Part shown: piece by piece, positions 47,069 to 56,830 of the stretch
Layout of the letters: each line of letters begins with the position of its first letter
How positions within the stretch are numbered: position 1 is the first letter of the stretch
From: VYFG01 sp965203365
GTDB lineage: Bacteria > Pseudomonadota > Gammaproteobacteria > Arenicellales > Poriferihabitantaceae
Assembly: GCA_965203365.1 (NCBI GenBank)
Contig: OZ241878.1
Coordinates: 3,038,001 to 3,102,000 of the forward strand
Direction: 5' to 3'
Length of the DNA stretch: 64,000 nucleotides
Notes under the pieces: model-generated
What the model was told of the DNA's origin: nothing
The model's database searches: none
The model's input: only the letters and a program-made list of their open reading frames with translations
Position numbers and translations under genes: made by a program

Positions 47069-48616
47069 TTACCAACTGCCGTTTTGCCTGAAGTCCTCGA
47101 CGGCCTGTCTGATCTGGTCAGCGACCTCGTCACTGAACTGGGGGTCGGCGTTGATCCGGTCCATCAAATCACCATGATTGGACCCGATATAGGCCTGCAT
47201 GGCCGCTTCGCATGCTACCACCCGATTGACTTCCACGTCGTCAAAATAACCCTCGTTCACCGCATAGAGTGACACCGCCATTTCCGCTACCGACATCGGT
47301 CGGTACTGTGGCTGCTTCATTAGTTCCATGACGCGCTGACCCCGTTCAAGCTGACGGCGAGTCGCTTCATCGAGGTCGGAAGCGAACTGGGAGAAGGCGG
47401 CCAATTCCCGGTACTGCGCCAGGGCCAGTCGAATCCCCCCCCCGAGCTTTTTGATGATGCCGGTCTGTGCGGCCCCCCCCACCCGAGAGACGGACAAGCC
47501 CGCATTGATCGCAGGGCGTATGCCGGCGTTGAACAGGTCGGACTCCAGAAAGATCTGTCCATCGGTGATGGAAATCACATTGGTGGGGACGAAGGCGGAC
47601 ACATCACCGGCCTGCGTCTCAATGATTGGCAAGGCCGTGAGAGAGCCAGTCTTTCCCTGGACTTCTCCATGGGTTCGGGCTTGGACTTCTTCGGCATTGA
47701 TTCGTGCGGCCCGTTCCAGCAGACGCGAGTGGAGGTAGAACACGTCCCCGGGATAGGCTTCCCGCCCCGGTGGGCGACGCAAGAGAAGAGAGATCTGGCG
47801 ATACGCCCAGGCCTGTTTGGTCAGATCGTCGTAGATGATCAACGCATCCTCGCCTCGGTCGCGGAAAAACTCGCCCATGGTACAGCCGGCATAGGGTGCG
47901 ATGAACTGTTCCGCCGCGGAATCGGCCGCAGAGGCCGCCACGACAATGGTATGCTCCATGGCACCGTGTTCTTCCAGCTTCCGCACCACACCGGCAATGC
48001 TGGAAGCCTTCTGGCCTACGGCGACATAGATGCACCGGATCCCGGTGCCTTTCTGGTTGATGATGGTGTCCACGGCCACCGCCGTCTTGCCGGTCTGCCG
48101 GTCGCCAATAATCAGTTCCCGCTGACCCCGACCGATGGGGACCATGGAGTCAATGGACTTCAGGCCAGTTTGCACTGGCTGGGACACGGACTGCCGGGTG
48201 ATGACCCCCGGTGCCACTTTCTCAATGGGCAGATTGCCAGCGTATTCGACCGCTCCCTTGCCGTCAATGGGGCGCCCGAGCGCGTCCACGACCCGACCCA
48301 GCAGGCCGTTGCCCACGGGCACTTCGAGGATGCGCCCCGTGCACTTAACGGTATCTCCTTCCGCCAGATGCTTGTAGTCACCAAGCACCACCGCGCCCAC
48401 CGAGTCCGGTTCCAGATTCAGGGCCAAGCCGAAGGTGTTGTCGGGGAACTCGAGCATTTCGCCTTGCATGGCCTCGGACAGGCCATGAATTCGCGTGATG
48501 CCGTCCGTCAACATGACGATGGTCCCCTCGGTCCGGGCCTCCGTACCGACTTCAAAGTTCTTGATACGTTCCTTGATCAGTTCGCTGATTTCGGAAGGGT
48601 TGAGTTGAATGGACAT
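47069..48616 (-). CDS. atpA: ATP synthase F1 alpha subunit
   Basis: 515 residues from the ATG at 48616 (MSIQLNPSEISELIKERI). P-loop GDRQTGKT and the arginine-finger region (SVSRVGGAAQ) are intact. Non-catalytic nucleotide-binding subunit of F1. The upstream 40 in-frame codons overlap atpH and are not part of it. Confidence 0.98.
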   Translation of the reverse strand: MSIQLNPSEISELIKERIKNFEVGTEARTEGTIVMLTDGITRIHGLSEAMQGEMLEFPDNTFGLALNLEPDSVGAVVLGDYKHLAEGDTVKCTGRILEVPVGNGLLGRVVDALGRPIDGKGAVEYAGNLPIEKVAPGVITRQSVSQPVQTGLKSIDSMVPIGRGQRELIIGDRQTGKTAVAVDTIINQKGTGIRCIYVAVGQKASSIAGVVRKLEEHGAMEHTIVVAASAADSAAEQFIAPYAGCTMGEFFRDRGEDALIIYDDLTKQAWAYRQISLLLRRPPGREAYPGDVFYLHSRLLERAARINAEEVQARTHGEVQGKTGSLTALPIIETQAGDVSAFVPTNVISITDGQIFLESDLFNAGIRPAINAGLSVSRVGGAAQTGIIKKLGGGIRLALAQYRELAAFSQFASDLDEATRRQLERGQRVMELMKQPQYRPMSVAEMAVSLYAVNEGYFDDVEVNRVVACEAAMQAYIGSNHGDLMDRINADPQFSDEVADQIRQAVEDFRQNGSW

Positions 48617-48644
48617 ATGTGTTGCCTCTCTACAGGAGATCGGA

Positions 48645-49181
48645 TTAGGTAGATACGGCTCCCAAAAGTTGTTCGAGTTGGGCCTTGACGGAGCCATCAA
48701 TGACCCAGTCCCCGGCGCGGATGACGGCCCCGCCAATCAGACTTTCGTCCACCAGAAAGTCGAGTTTCACGCGGCGGCCCAGCCGGTCATGAAGTGCGTT
48801 GGCGAAGGATGTCTGTTGTGTCGGGTCGATGGGTAGGGCGGTCATCATAGTCGCTTCGACCACCCGCTCTTCCTCGGCACGCTGTTGGGCATACAGCGCT
48901 GCGATGGCAGGCAGGGTATTGATCCGCCTGTTTCTGACCAGCAGCTTGACCAGATTCTCCCCGTCAGGATTCAGCCGCTTCCCGGCCACCCCGAGGATCA
49001 GTTCGATTTTGCGCTCGACGTCGAAATCCGGATGCTGGAGCCGTTCCTCCATCGCGGGGTCTGTCGCGATGGCCGCCAGCCAGTCGAGTTGTTCGCTCCA
49101 CGAGGTCAGGTCTCCAGACTCCCTGGCCAGCTCGAAGACCGCTTGGGCGTAAGGTCGGGCGAGATGGTTCAGCTCAGTCAT
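48645..49181 (-). CDS. atpH: ATP synthase F1 delta subunit
   Basis: 178 residues, ATP synthase delta/OSCP family: ARPYAQAVFELARE at the start and the C-terminal DESLIGGAVIRAGDWVIDGS motif. It links the peripheral stalk to F1. Confidence 0.95.
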   Translation of the reverse strand: MTELNHLARPYAQAVFELARESGDLTSWSEQLDWLAAIATDPAMEERLQHPDFDVERKIELILGVAGKRLNPDGENLVKLLVRNRRINTLPAIAALYAQQRAEEERVVEATMMTALPIDPTQQTSFANALHDRLGRRVKLDFLVDESLIGGAVIRAGDWVIDGSVKAQLEQLLGAVST

Positions 49182-49192
49182 GATCGTCGCCG

Positions 49193-49663
49193 TCAGAGTT
49201 TGGCGGCAATGCGGTCCAGCAAGTCCGCATGCGCCCTGGCATCAATTTCACGATCCAGAATCTTGCGCGCCCCCTCAATGGCCAGTTCGCCGACTTGGGT
49301 GCGCAGCGCCTCGCGGGCCTTGTTGAGTTCGGTCTGGATATCGTCCCGGGCCGACGCGACAATCCGCTCCCCCTCAATCTGCGCTCTGGATTTGGCCTCC
49401 ACAACCAGGTCCTGGCCATGCTTTTCCGCCTTGCCAATGATTTCGGCCGCGCGGGCCTTAGCATCAGCGATCATCTCATCGGCTTGCCGCAGGCCCTCTT
49501 CTTCTGCCTGCTGACCCTTTTCGGCAGCCGCCAACCCGTCGGCGATGGTGGTCTTCCGCTCGTTGATCACACCGATGATGGGTGTCCACACGAACTTCTT
49601 GGTAAACCACACAAAAAGGGCGAAAAAGGCCATCTGCCAAAGCAGGGTGACATTGATATTCAT
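49193..49663 (-). CDS. atpF: ATP synthase Fo b subunit
   Basis: 156 residues from the ATG at 49663 (MNINVTLLWQMAFFALFVWF), one N-terminal membrane helix followed by a long charged coiled coil. It forms the peripheral stalk. Confidence 0.95.
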   Translation of the reverse strand: MNINVTLLWQMAFFALFVWFTKKFVWTPIIGVINERKTTIADGLAAAEKGQQAEEEGLRQADEMIADAKARAAEIIGKAEKHGQDLVVEAKSRAQIEGERIVASARDDIQTELNKAREALRTQVGELAIEGARKILDREIDARAHADLLDRIAAKL

Positions 49664-49741
49664 TTTGGGATACCGGTGGTATTCATCAATCATGCCCGGC
49701 CGTTGCTACCGCAGGGACCTGGCCCCGGAAGAAATCCCCCA

Positions 49742-49984
49742 TCAGCCAGCCCCCGGGGCCACGACGAACAGGATATACATCGAAACACCGACTGCGATCA
49801 TGGGCACGGCATCCACCAGACCCATGACGATAAAGAAGTTGGTCCGCAGCATGGGGATCAGTTCGGGCTGGCGAGCAGCGCCCTCAATGAAACGGCCACC
49901 CAAGGCACCGATTCCAATTGCGGCACCTAGTGCGCCCAAGCCCATCATCAAAGCGCCAGCGATGTAGACAAGTGCTGATTCCAT
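49742..49984 (-). CDS. atpE: ATP synthase Fo c subunit
   Basis: 80 residues, two membrane helices with the polar loop ARQPEL. The ion-binding carboxylate is Asp58 (GLVDAVPMI), and the extra Gln/Thr/Ser ligands of Na+-type rings are not apparent, so the enzyme is probably proton-driven. Confidence 0.96.
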   Translation of the reverse strand: MESALVYIAGALMMGLGALGAAIGIGALGGRFIEGAARQPELIPMLRTNFFIVMGLVDAVPMIAVGVSMYILFVVAPGAG

Positions 49985-50061
49985 CTTGATCTCCGAGAAG
50001 TAAAATGTTGTGCAAGGATATGAATGGTAAAAAAAGAATTCGAGGGTTCCTCTGGCCTGCT

Positions 50062-50925
50062 TCAGTGATGTGAATGGGCCATGTCCATGTACACAATGGT
50101 CAGCACCATAAAGATGAAGGCCTGCAGGGTGATGACCAAGATATGGAATACAGCCCAGACAAACTGCAACATCCCGCCGGATATTGACAGAATCAAGCTG
50201 GAACCGAACATCAGGGAAATCAGGATAAAGATCATTTCACCAGCGTACAAGTTGCCAAACAGTCGCAGGGAGTGGGAAACTGGTTTGGCGACCAGACCGA
50301 CGAATTCCAGAAAGAAGTTGATCGGGATAAAGAGAATTCTGACCACAAGGTTCTTCGACTCGAACGGATGCAAGGTGAGTTCAGCGGCGAATCCTCCAAC
50401 CCCCTTGCAGCGAATGCTGTAATAAATCATCAGCGCAAAGACACTGAAGGACAGGCCAAAGGTCACATTGGGATCCGTGGTGGGTACCACCTTTTGGTAT
50501 CCGATGCCCACCTTCTCAAGCAACCACGGAATCAGGTCGACTGGCACCAGATCCATCAGATTCATCAGGAAGACCCAGCAGAAGATGGTCAGTGCCATCG
50601 GCGCGATGTTGTCGTTCCGGCCGGAAAACGTGCTGCGGACGTTATCTTCGACAAACCCGATGATCATCTCAATGAAGCCTTGGGTGGTGCCGGGCACGCC
50701 AGCGGTCATGCGCTTGGCGACCCGAGCGAAGCACCAGACAAAGCCAGCCCCCAACACGAAGGACCAGAATAGGCTGTCGAGATGCACTGCCCAAAACCCC
50801 ATCTCCGCGACCTCCTGAGCCGAATGCGCAATCCCCCAGGTCCCATCCGCTTTCGGCCCGAAAGTGAGATTCGTCAGGTGGTGGCGGATATAGGCATCCG
50901 CGGTCAGTTCACCTGCGGTGGCCAT
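50062..50925 (-). CDS. atpB: ATP synthase Fo a subunit
   Basis: 287 residues, five to six membrane segments. The essential Arg lies in KPVSHSLRLFGNLYAGE. It forms the proton half-channels against the c-ring. Confidence 0.96.
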   Translation of the reverse strand: MATAGELTADAYIRHHLTNLTFGPKADGTWGIAHSAQEVAEMGFWAVHLDSLFWSFVLGAGFVWCFARVAKRMTAGVPGTTQGFIEMIIGFVEDNVRSTFSGRNDNIAPMALTIFCWVFLMNLMDLVPVDLIPWLLEKVGIGYQKVVPTTDPNVTFGLSFSVFALMIYYSIRCKGVGGFAAELTLHPFESKNLVVRILFIPINFFLEFVGLVAKPVSHSLRLFGNLYAGEMIFILISLMFGSSLILSISGGMLQFVWAVFHILVITLQAFIFMVLTIVYMDMAHSHH

Positions 50926-50969
50926 GATTCAGGTTGTCCAGCATGTCTACGATGTCTACCATGTTTTCT

Positions 50970-51377
50970 TCAGACCCCACGCCCCCAGCCCCATACAAAG
51001 GCCAGTTGCGACACCAGGTATCCAGCGACGGTATATATGGGGCCAAGCCCCAGAACGACCATCCCCAGAGCGAGGCCACCCCCTACGATTATCAGCCGGT
51101 TCAGCAGACCGAGATAGACCGGCCCCCAAGCGAATGGCGGCGCTTTCAGTGCGGCCTTCCCCAATTGCCGGGCGCTGCGCCAGGCCATCACCGTTCCCAG
51201 CATGCCGAGCAGTACTCCATATCCCCCGGAGATGACCTGTTCGGCCGTCTGGGCGCCACGACCAGCCAGGTGTCCCTCTGCTAGGATCCACAGGACTAGG
51301 GGAATCGCCAGTGCCGCCTGCCGCACGAGCACCTGTCTGGCGGGAGGTTCCAGACGATGGCAGTTTGCGTTCGGCAC
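50970..51377 (-). CDS. atpI: ATP synthase assembly protein AtpI (GTG start)
   Basis: 135 residues, GTG start at 51377. Four hydrophobic segments typical of AtpI (for example AALAIPLVLWILAEG and GGYGVLLGMLGTVMAW). AtpI assists c-ring assembly. First gene of the atp operon; the promoter -10 box ends 32 nt upstream. Confidence 0.88.
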   Translation of the reverse strand: MPNANCHRLEPPARQVLVRQAALAIPLVLWILAEGHLAGRGAQTAEQVISGGYGVLLGMLGTVMAWRSARQLGKAALKAPPFAWGPVYLGLLNRLIIVGGGLALGMVVLGLGPIYTVAGYLVSQLAFVWGWGRGV

Positions 51378-51408
51378 GCGGTCGATTCTCGCTTTTTCGG
51401 CGCAGCGG

Positions 51409-51438
51409 ATTATAATGTCTCGACTCTCTAGGGGTCAA
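51409..51438 (-). promoter_or_regulatory. Sigma-70 promoter of the atp operon
   Basis: On the minus strand TTGACC (51438-51433), 18 nt, TATAAT (51414-51409). The -10 box is perfect consensus. The start point near 51402 gives a leader of about 25 nt to the atpI GTG. It lies in the gap between parB and atpI. Confidence 0.85.
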
Positions 51439-51597
51439 CCAACAAGCGCATCGTGGGATGATCGCCAACCGTTCAACATGATGGTTGGGATTCAATCCAT
51501 CGCCCTTGCCGCTCACCCCCCGGCGCCCAAATCGGCTCCTGTGCAGATGGCCGGGTCACTACCGGATTTTTCGGCCGCAAAGCCGGATCCCATGACG

Positions 51598-52488
51598 TCA
51601 CCGGATCCTCGTCAGGATACCATCCAGTTCATCCAGTGAGTGGTAATGGATTACCAGTCGCCCTTTTCGGGGGCGATGTCGAATCTCCACCTTGGCCTGG
51701 ATTCGGCTGGACAGCTCATCCTCCAGTCGACGAATATCCGTGTTCGCATCCTCCGGATTCGGGGCCGGCATCCGGCTCAACCGGTTCATTCGTTTGACCA
51801 TGTGCTCTGTCGCACGGACCGACAACCCCCCTTTGACCACCTTGTGTGCCCCTTCCAGCTGTCTCGCCTTGGGCAATCCAAGCAGGGCTCTGGCATGTCC
51901 CATGCCCAGTTCGCGGTCCTGCACCAGTTGTTGTACCGATGGATGCAGGTTCAGCAACCGCAGCACATTGGTCACGGCGGCTCGGGAGCGACCGACCGAT
52001 GTCGCTACTTCCTCATGCGTCAGGCCAAACTCTTCCAACAGCCGCTGGAAACCCATGGCTTCTTCCATGGCGCTGAGATCCTGGCGCTGAATGTTTTCGA
52101 TCAGGGCCATCGCCATGGCGGTCTCATCGTCAATCACCCTCACCACCGCTGGTATCGTGGCCAAGCCGGCCCGATGGGCTGCCCGCCAGCGACGCTCACC
52201 CGCGATAATCTCATACTCGTCGCCGGCCAATCGCCTCACCAGTAACGGCTGAATGACCCCTTGGGCACGGACTGACTCCGTCAGTTCCTCCAGGGCCGCC
52301 TCATCCAGATTCCGTCGAGGCTGGTAGCGCCCCCGCTGCAGACGTTCAACAGGAATGTCCAACAGACCGGCATCCCCCCTAGGGGCCGGTATCGAATCGG
52401 ACAATGACACCCCGTCGGGGGCCGGTCGCGCATCCCCGAGCAGGGCTTCGAGGCCCTTGCCCAGTCTGGATTTTCTCTTTTTGGTCAT
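51598..52488 (-). CDS. parB: Chromosome partitioning protein ParB
   Basis: 296 residues from the ATG at 52488 (MTKKRKSRLGKGLEALLG, the typical start), overlapping the parA stop as ATGA. ParB/Spo0J N-terminal CTPase domain with GERRWRAA, HTH region THEEVATSVGRSRAAVTNVL and C-terminal dimerisation part. It binds parS near the origin and loads with CTP onto DNA for chromosome segregation. Confidence 0.96.
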   Translation of the reverse strand: MTKKRKSRLGKGLEALLGDARPAPDGVSLSDSIPAPRGDAGLLDIPVERLQRGRYQPRRNLDEAALEELTESVRAQGVIQPLLVRRLAGDEYEIIAGERRWRAAHRAGLATIPAVVRVIDDETAMAMALIENIQRQDLSAMEEAMGFQRLLEEFGLTHEEVATSVGRSRAAVTNVLRLLNLHPSVQQLVQDRELGMGHARALLGLPKARQLEGAHKVVKGGLSVRATEHMVKRMNRLSRMPAPNPEDANTDIRRLEDELSSRIQAKVEIRHRPRKGRLVIHYHSLDELDGILTRIR

Positions 52489-53258
52489 GCTGCGATCTGG
52501 ACTCCCCGACGAAGAACCTCCATGGCCAGCGCCAGGTAGGCCTGGCTGCCCGCACAACTGCGATCATACTCAATCACCGGCTTACCGTAACCCGGTGCTT
52601 CCGCGAGCCGTACATTTCGGGGAATGATGGTCCGAAACAGGGTGTCACGGAAATGCTGGCCCAACTGCTCGGAAACCTCGAACGCCAAGCTATTTCTTCG
52701 ATCATACATGGTCCGGACCAACCCCAGTATTCTCAAGGCGGGATTCAACCCTCGACGGACCCGGTCCACAGTCCCCATCAAGCCCGCCAGTCCCTCCAGG
52801 GCATAGTATTCGCATTGTACCGGAATCAACACCTCGCGCGCCGCGGTCAGGGCATTGATGGTCAGCACATTGATGGAGGGAGGACAATCGATCACCAGGA
52901 TATCGTAGCATCCGGCCACCGGAACAATGGCATCCCGGAGTCGGTAGTCCCGTCGTTCCAGGTTCTGGAGTTCCACTTGGGCACCCGCCAGGTCGGGATT
53001 GGCCGGCAGCAGGCCATAGCCGAATTCCGTAGGTACCACGGCATCCGCCATGGCAAACTCATCCAGCAGCACCTCATACGTACCTGTCGGCCGTTCCCGC
53101 AGGGACACCCCGCTGCCCACCGTGGCATTGCCCTGGGGGTCGAGATCCACCAGTAGAACGCGGTTCGATGCGCGGACCAGGCAGGCGGCCAGATTGATGG
53201 CAGTGGTGGTCTTGCCGACACCGCCCTTCTGGTTGGCAATGGCGAGAATTCTTGTCAT
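52485..53258 (-). CDS. parA: Chromosome partitioning ATPase ParA
   Basis: 257 residues from the ATG at 53258 (MTRILAIANQKGGVGKTTTA). Deviant Walker A KGGVGKTT, Walker A' DLDPQGN, Walker B VIDCPPS. Nucleoid-bound ATPase that moves ParB-parS complexes. It follows rsmG by 20 nt and overlaps parB. Confidence 0.97.
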   Translation of the reverse strand: MTRILAIANQKGGVGKTTTAINLAACLVRASNRVLLVDLDPQGNATVGSGVSLRERPTGTYEVLLDEFAMADAVVPTEFGYGLLPANPDLAGAQVELQNLERRDYRLRDAIVPVAGCYDILVIDCPPSINVLTINALTAAREVLIPVQCEYYALEGLAGLMGTVDRVRRGLNPALRILGLVRTMYDRRNSLAFEVSEQLGQHFRDTLFRTIIPRNVRLAEAPGYGKPVIEYDRSCAGSQAYLALAMEVLRRGVQIAA

Positions 53259-53278
53259 GGATTCAGTCCGGAAAATCG

Positions 53279-53983
53279 TCAGGAATGATCGGAGGATGGC
53301 CAACGGTCAGCGAACGGCAGCCGAATGATATGGCGTTTCGCGTCCAAAAAAGGCACTTGGACGGATTCGACCTGGACGGCCTGACGCCATCGTGCTGGCA
53401 AGACGGCAATCTCGTCTCCCGCCAGCGGGCCTTTCATGGCCAGCAGACAGGTTCCCGGGGAGTGCAGATGCGTAGTCAGGGTCAGGATCTTCTCCAAGGG
53501 CGCCAGTGCACGGCAGACAAGCGTATCAAACTTTTTCCCGGGCCGGTAATCTTCCACCCGGGCTTTTCCCACCGTGACATTCGCCAATCCGAGTGTGGAT
53601 ACCGCATGCTGAAGGAATTCTATCCGCTTGCCACGACTGTCGAGCAGCGTGAAGGCGACTTGTGGCAGGACCACCGCCAAGGGAATCCCCGGAAATCCCG
53701 CCCCACTGCCGATATCCAGCACCCGACCACCCTGTACCCAGGGCGCAATCGCCATCGAATCCAGCAGGTGTTCCACCACCATGGCAGATGGGTCAGTGAT
53801 GGCGGTCAGATTCATCCGACGGTTCCAATGTCGCAGGAGTTGATTATGGTGCAAAAGGGTTCGCTTCTGATCATCGCTCAGCCTAAGGTCCAAGGCCAAT
53901 GCGCCCCGATGCAACAATCGGGCCAAGTCACCCGCCTGCCTATCGAAAGCCCCTTGCCGTGTGTTAGATTGCATGGCACGCAT
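53279..53983 (-). CDS. rsmG: 16S rRNA (guanine527-N7)-methyltransferase RsmG
   Basis: 234 residues from the ATG at 53983; the ATG at 53974 is also possible. SAM motif VLDIGSGAGFPGIPLA and the RALAPLEK segment match RsmG/GidB. It methylates G527 of 16S rRNA; loss gives low-level streptomycin resistance. The mnmG gene usually found upstream is missing; a divergent methyltransferase stands there instead. The long plus-strand frame opposite it is a shadow. Confidence 0.95.
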   Translation of the reverse strand: MRAMQSNTRQGAFDRQAGDLARLLHRGALALDLRLSDDQKRTLLHHNQLLRHWNRRMNLTAITDPSAMVVEHLLDSMAIAPWVQGGRVLDIGSGAGFPGIPLAVVLPQVAFTLLDSRGKRIEFLQHAVSTLGLANVTVGKARVEDYRPGKKFDTLVCRALAPLEKILTLTTHLHSPGTCLLAMKGPLAGDEIAVLPARWRQAVQVESVQVPFLDAKRHIIRLPFADRWPSSDHS

Positions 53984-53989
53984 AGGTCG

Positions 53990-53995
53990 ATTATA
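53990..53995 (-). promoter_or_regulatory. -10 box before rsmG; transcript may be leaderless
   Basis: A perfect TATAAT on the minus strand ends 6 nt before the rsmG ATG at 53983, so the start point would be at or near that codon. No good -35 is visible. Either the mRNA is leaderless or translation begins at the ATG at 53974. Confidence 0.4.
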
Positions 53996-54046
53996 CCCAC
54001 CGCCATTTCCCTGGCGGCCCCGGTCCACCCCTTCTGCTCTCCCCAC

Positions 54047-54859
54047 ATGGTTCCAGCCAAGCCTTCCAGTCGAACAACGGGTTCCCGTCTGGCCGAACAC
54101 GCCGACAGGCACCAGATCTATCAACTTGCCGTTCAGTCACCCGAAGCCGATGTCGGGCTGGTGCAGTACTTTTACCGGAATCGACACAGACGAAACGCCT
54201 GGCATCTGCGGGAAGATTTCTGTGGCACAGCTCTGACCCTGTCTTACTGGGTACAGCAGGGAGTCCGTTACAGCGGCGAGGGATTCGACATAGATCCCGA
54301 CCCGCTGGAATGGGGCGGTCAACACAATATTCAGCCGCTGGGCACTGGCGCCCAGCGGGCAATTTTGCACCTCGCCGATGCTCGTGCCCCCAGTTCGCGC
54401 CCTCCTGATATTCGTTGTGCCTTCAATTTTTCATACTGGGTGTTCCTGACCCGAGGCGAGATGCTGGATTACTTTCAAAAAGCACATGCCGACCTGGCCA
54501 GTGGCGGTATGCTGGTGATCGACGTGACCGGTGGCACCGACAGTCTGTCCGACGAGCTGTTTATCACCCGGTGTACTGGATTTGAAATGATCTGGCATCA
54601 GACCAACTTTTCCCCGGTGGACCATAGTGCGGAACTGGCACTCAGGTTCCGGTTCCGGGATGGTTCCGAAATCACACCCTACCGCTATCGCTGGCGTATC
54701 TGGAGCCTCCCGGAACTACTGGATCTTCTGGAGGCAGCCGGCTTCCAGCATATCGACATCTGGTGGCAGGATGAGGAGGCCGGAGAATACGGCTACCGCA
54801 AAACCCGTACAGGAGAAAACAGTTCCTGTTGGGTCGCCTGCCTAGCCGCATTCAAGTAA
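54047..54859 (+). CDS. Class I SAM-dependent methyltransferase
   Basis: 270 residues from the ATG at 54047. DFCGTALTLSYWV is the SAM-binding loop, FDIDPDPLEWG the acidic end of strand 2, and FNFSYWVF and LVIDVTGG follow. Substrate unknown. The frame is open upstream to 53252, but that part is antisense to rsmG and not coding. Divergent from rsmG with 63 bp between the two starts. Confidence 0.85.
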   Translation: MVPAKPSSRTTGSRLAEHADRHQIYQLAVQSPEADVGLVQYFYRNRHRRNAWHLREDFCGTALTLSYWVQQGVRYSGEGFDIDPDPLEWGGQHNIQPLGTGAQRAILHLADARAPSSRPPDIRCAFNFSYWVFLTRGEMLDYFQKAHADLASGGMLVIDVTGGTDSLSDELFITRCTGFEMIWHQTNFSPVDHSAELALRFRFRDGSEITPYRYRWRIWSLPELLDLLEAAGFQHIDIWWQDEEAGEYGYRKTRTGENSSCWVACLAAFK

Positions 54860-55216
54860 CGGTCCCGATCACTGTCCACTGTCACAGGGCGGCTCCGGCG
54901 TGCTCCGAATGGCATGCTGGTTCTTACCTCAAGTCGTGGGGGTCTGAAATCATATTGTTGCCAAGAACACCGGCGAACGACCCGATGTCATAACCTGTGC
55001 GGAGGAGTCGCGGTGGAGGGACTTCATGTGGCCGGCGGTCAAGACGGTGTGGCTGGCCTCCCAGTCGATTCGTTGAGTACCCCAGCATCCAACGCCGTTG
55101 GGGGACGATTCACCCTCGGTCAGGGCGAACCGATGATGGAGAGATTCCCAGCGGTCCGGGGGCGCATTTTGCGCAAGCTCCCTTCCCGATTATCCAGATG
55201 GCAGCCGCCGGGTGTG
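54860..55216. other. Gap between methyltransferase and pckA (convergent)
   Basis: No gene recognised; open frames here are continuations of frames antisense to pckA. Confidence 0.4.
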
Positions 55217-56830
55217 TCAGGCCCGCAGACTCGGACCGACGAGGGCCAATGCCTTCCCTTCGGGATGGTCTTCGTATTGGCGAAAATTACGGATGAATCG
55301 TTCCACCAGCTTTTTCGCCCTGCGTTCCCATTCCTGCGGATCGGAATAGGTCTGCCGGGGATCCAGGATGTCGCGATTCACACCCGGCAATGACATCGGT
55401 ACGGCCAGATGGAACCAAGGAATGACGTGGGTAGGCATCTTATCGATTGCACCATCTAATATCGCGTTGATGATCCGACGGGTATCCTGGATGGAAATCC
55501 GGCTGCCTGAACCATTCCAGCCCGTATTGACCAGGTAGGCTTTCGCTTTTGCGGCCTGCATTCGTCGGACCAGCACATCCGCATACCGGATGGGATGCAA
55601 GCTGAGAAAGGCGGCCGCAAAGCAGGCGGAAAATGTAGGGACCGGTTCGTCAATGCCCAATTCGGTCCCCGCGAGCTTGGCGGTGAATCCGGAAAGAAAA
55701 TGATACTTGGTCTGCTCCAGCGTCAGCATGGAGACCGGTGGCAGCACCCCGAAGGCATCGGCGGAAAGAAAAATCACCCGCTGGGCATGTTGGGCCCTGG
55801 AGACCGGCCGGACAATATTGTCGATATGATGAATCGGATAGGACACGCGGGCGTTTTCGGTTTTCGATCCATCATCGTAGTCCACACGACCTGTCTCATC
55901 CACCATGACATTCTCCAACAAGGCGTCGCGACGGATGGCCGCATGGATTTCGGGCTCCGCCTCGCGGCTCAGTCGGATGGTCTTGGCATAGCATCCGCCC
56001 TCGAAATTGAAGATTCCATCGTCATCCCAGCCATGTTCATCGTCGCCGATGAGTTGACGGTTAGGGCATGTCGAGAGCGTGGTCTTGCCGGTCCCGGACA
56101 ACCCAAAAAAGATCGCGGTGTCACCCTCCTCACCGACATTCGCAGAACAGTGCATGGTCGCGATGCCTCGAAGCGGCAACAGGTAGTTCATGATGGAAAA
56201 CAGGCCTTTTTTCATCTCGCCGCCGTACCAGCTGCCGCCGATGATCTGCATTTTCTCCGTCAGATTGAAGGCAATGAAATTTTCGGAATTCAGCCCCAGG
56301 GACTGCCAATCCGACAGGGTCGCCTTGGAACCATTCAGCACCGTGAAATTCGGTGCAAAATCGACCAAGTCGTCATCACTGGGACGGATAAACATATTTT
56401 TGACAAAATGTGCCTGCCAGGCCACTTCCATGACGAACCGCACTGATAGTCGGGTGTCCGGGTTCGCGCCACAGTAGGCGTCCAGCACAAACAATCGCTT
56501 TCCGGACAGCTGGTCGGTGACGCAGCGTTTCAGTTTCTCCCAGGTGGCCGGGCTGATCGGTTTGTTGTCGTTTCTTCCTTGATCCGACCACCAGAAAACA
56601 TCTCGGGTGGTCTCATCCCGGACAATATACTTGTCTTTAGGGGAGCGGCCGGTAAATATGCCGGTATCCACCGCCACCGCGCCACTTTCCGTCACCACTC
56701 CTTTCTCGTACCCAGGCAACCCGGGCCGGGTCTCTTCTTGGAACAGCAGATCATAAGACGGGTTGTAGACAATTTCCTTCACTCTGGATATTCCATAAGG
56801 AGCGAGGTCGATTTTGGCTTGCATCAACAT
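55217..56830 (-). CDS. pckA: Phosphoenolpyruvate carboxykinase (ATP)
   Basis: 537 residues. P-loop GLSGTGKTTLS, kinase-2 GDDEHGWDD, and the substrate-binding segments TGRSPKDKYIV and RVSYPIHHIDNIV are intact. It converts oxaloacetate plus ATP to PEP and CO2 in gluconeogenesis. Start ATG at 56830, with an ATG two codons in as alternative. Divergent from the lysW operon, with 450 bp between them. Confidence 0.96.
   Translation of the reverse strand: MLMQAKIDLAPYGISRVKEIVYNPSYDLLFQEETRPGLPGYEKGVVTESGAVAVDTGIFTGRSPKDKYIVRDETTRDVFWWSDQGRNDNKPISPATWEKLKRCVTDQLSGKRLFVLDAYCGANPDTRLSVRFVMEVAWQAHFVKNMFIRPSDDDLVDFAPNFTVLNGSKATLSDWQSLGLNSENFIAFNLTEKMQIIGGSWYGGEMKKGLFSIMNYLLPLRGIATMHCSANVGEEGDTAIFFGLSGTGKTTLSTCPNRQLIGDDEHGWDDDGIFNFEGGCYAKTIRLSREAEPEIHAAIRRDALLENVMVDETGRVDYDDGSKTENARVSYPIHHIDNIVRPVSRAQHAQRVIFLSADAFGVLPPVSMLTLEQTKYHFLSGFTAKLAGTELGIDEPVPTFSACFAAAFLSLHPIRYADVLVRRMQAAKAKAYLVNTGWNGSGSRISIQDTRRIINAILDGAIDKMPTHVIPWFHLAVPMSLPGVNRDILDPRQTYSDPQEWERRAKKLVERFIRNFRQYEDHPEGKALALVGPSLRA

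Noticed and set aside
53252..54046. Long plus-strand frame continuous with the methyltransferase gene at 54047
   Set aside because: It is antisense to rsmG; the methyltransferase homology begins only after the ATG at 54047.
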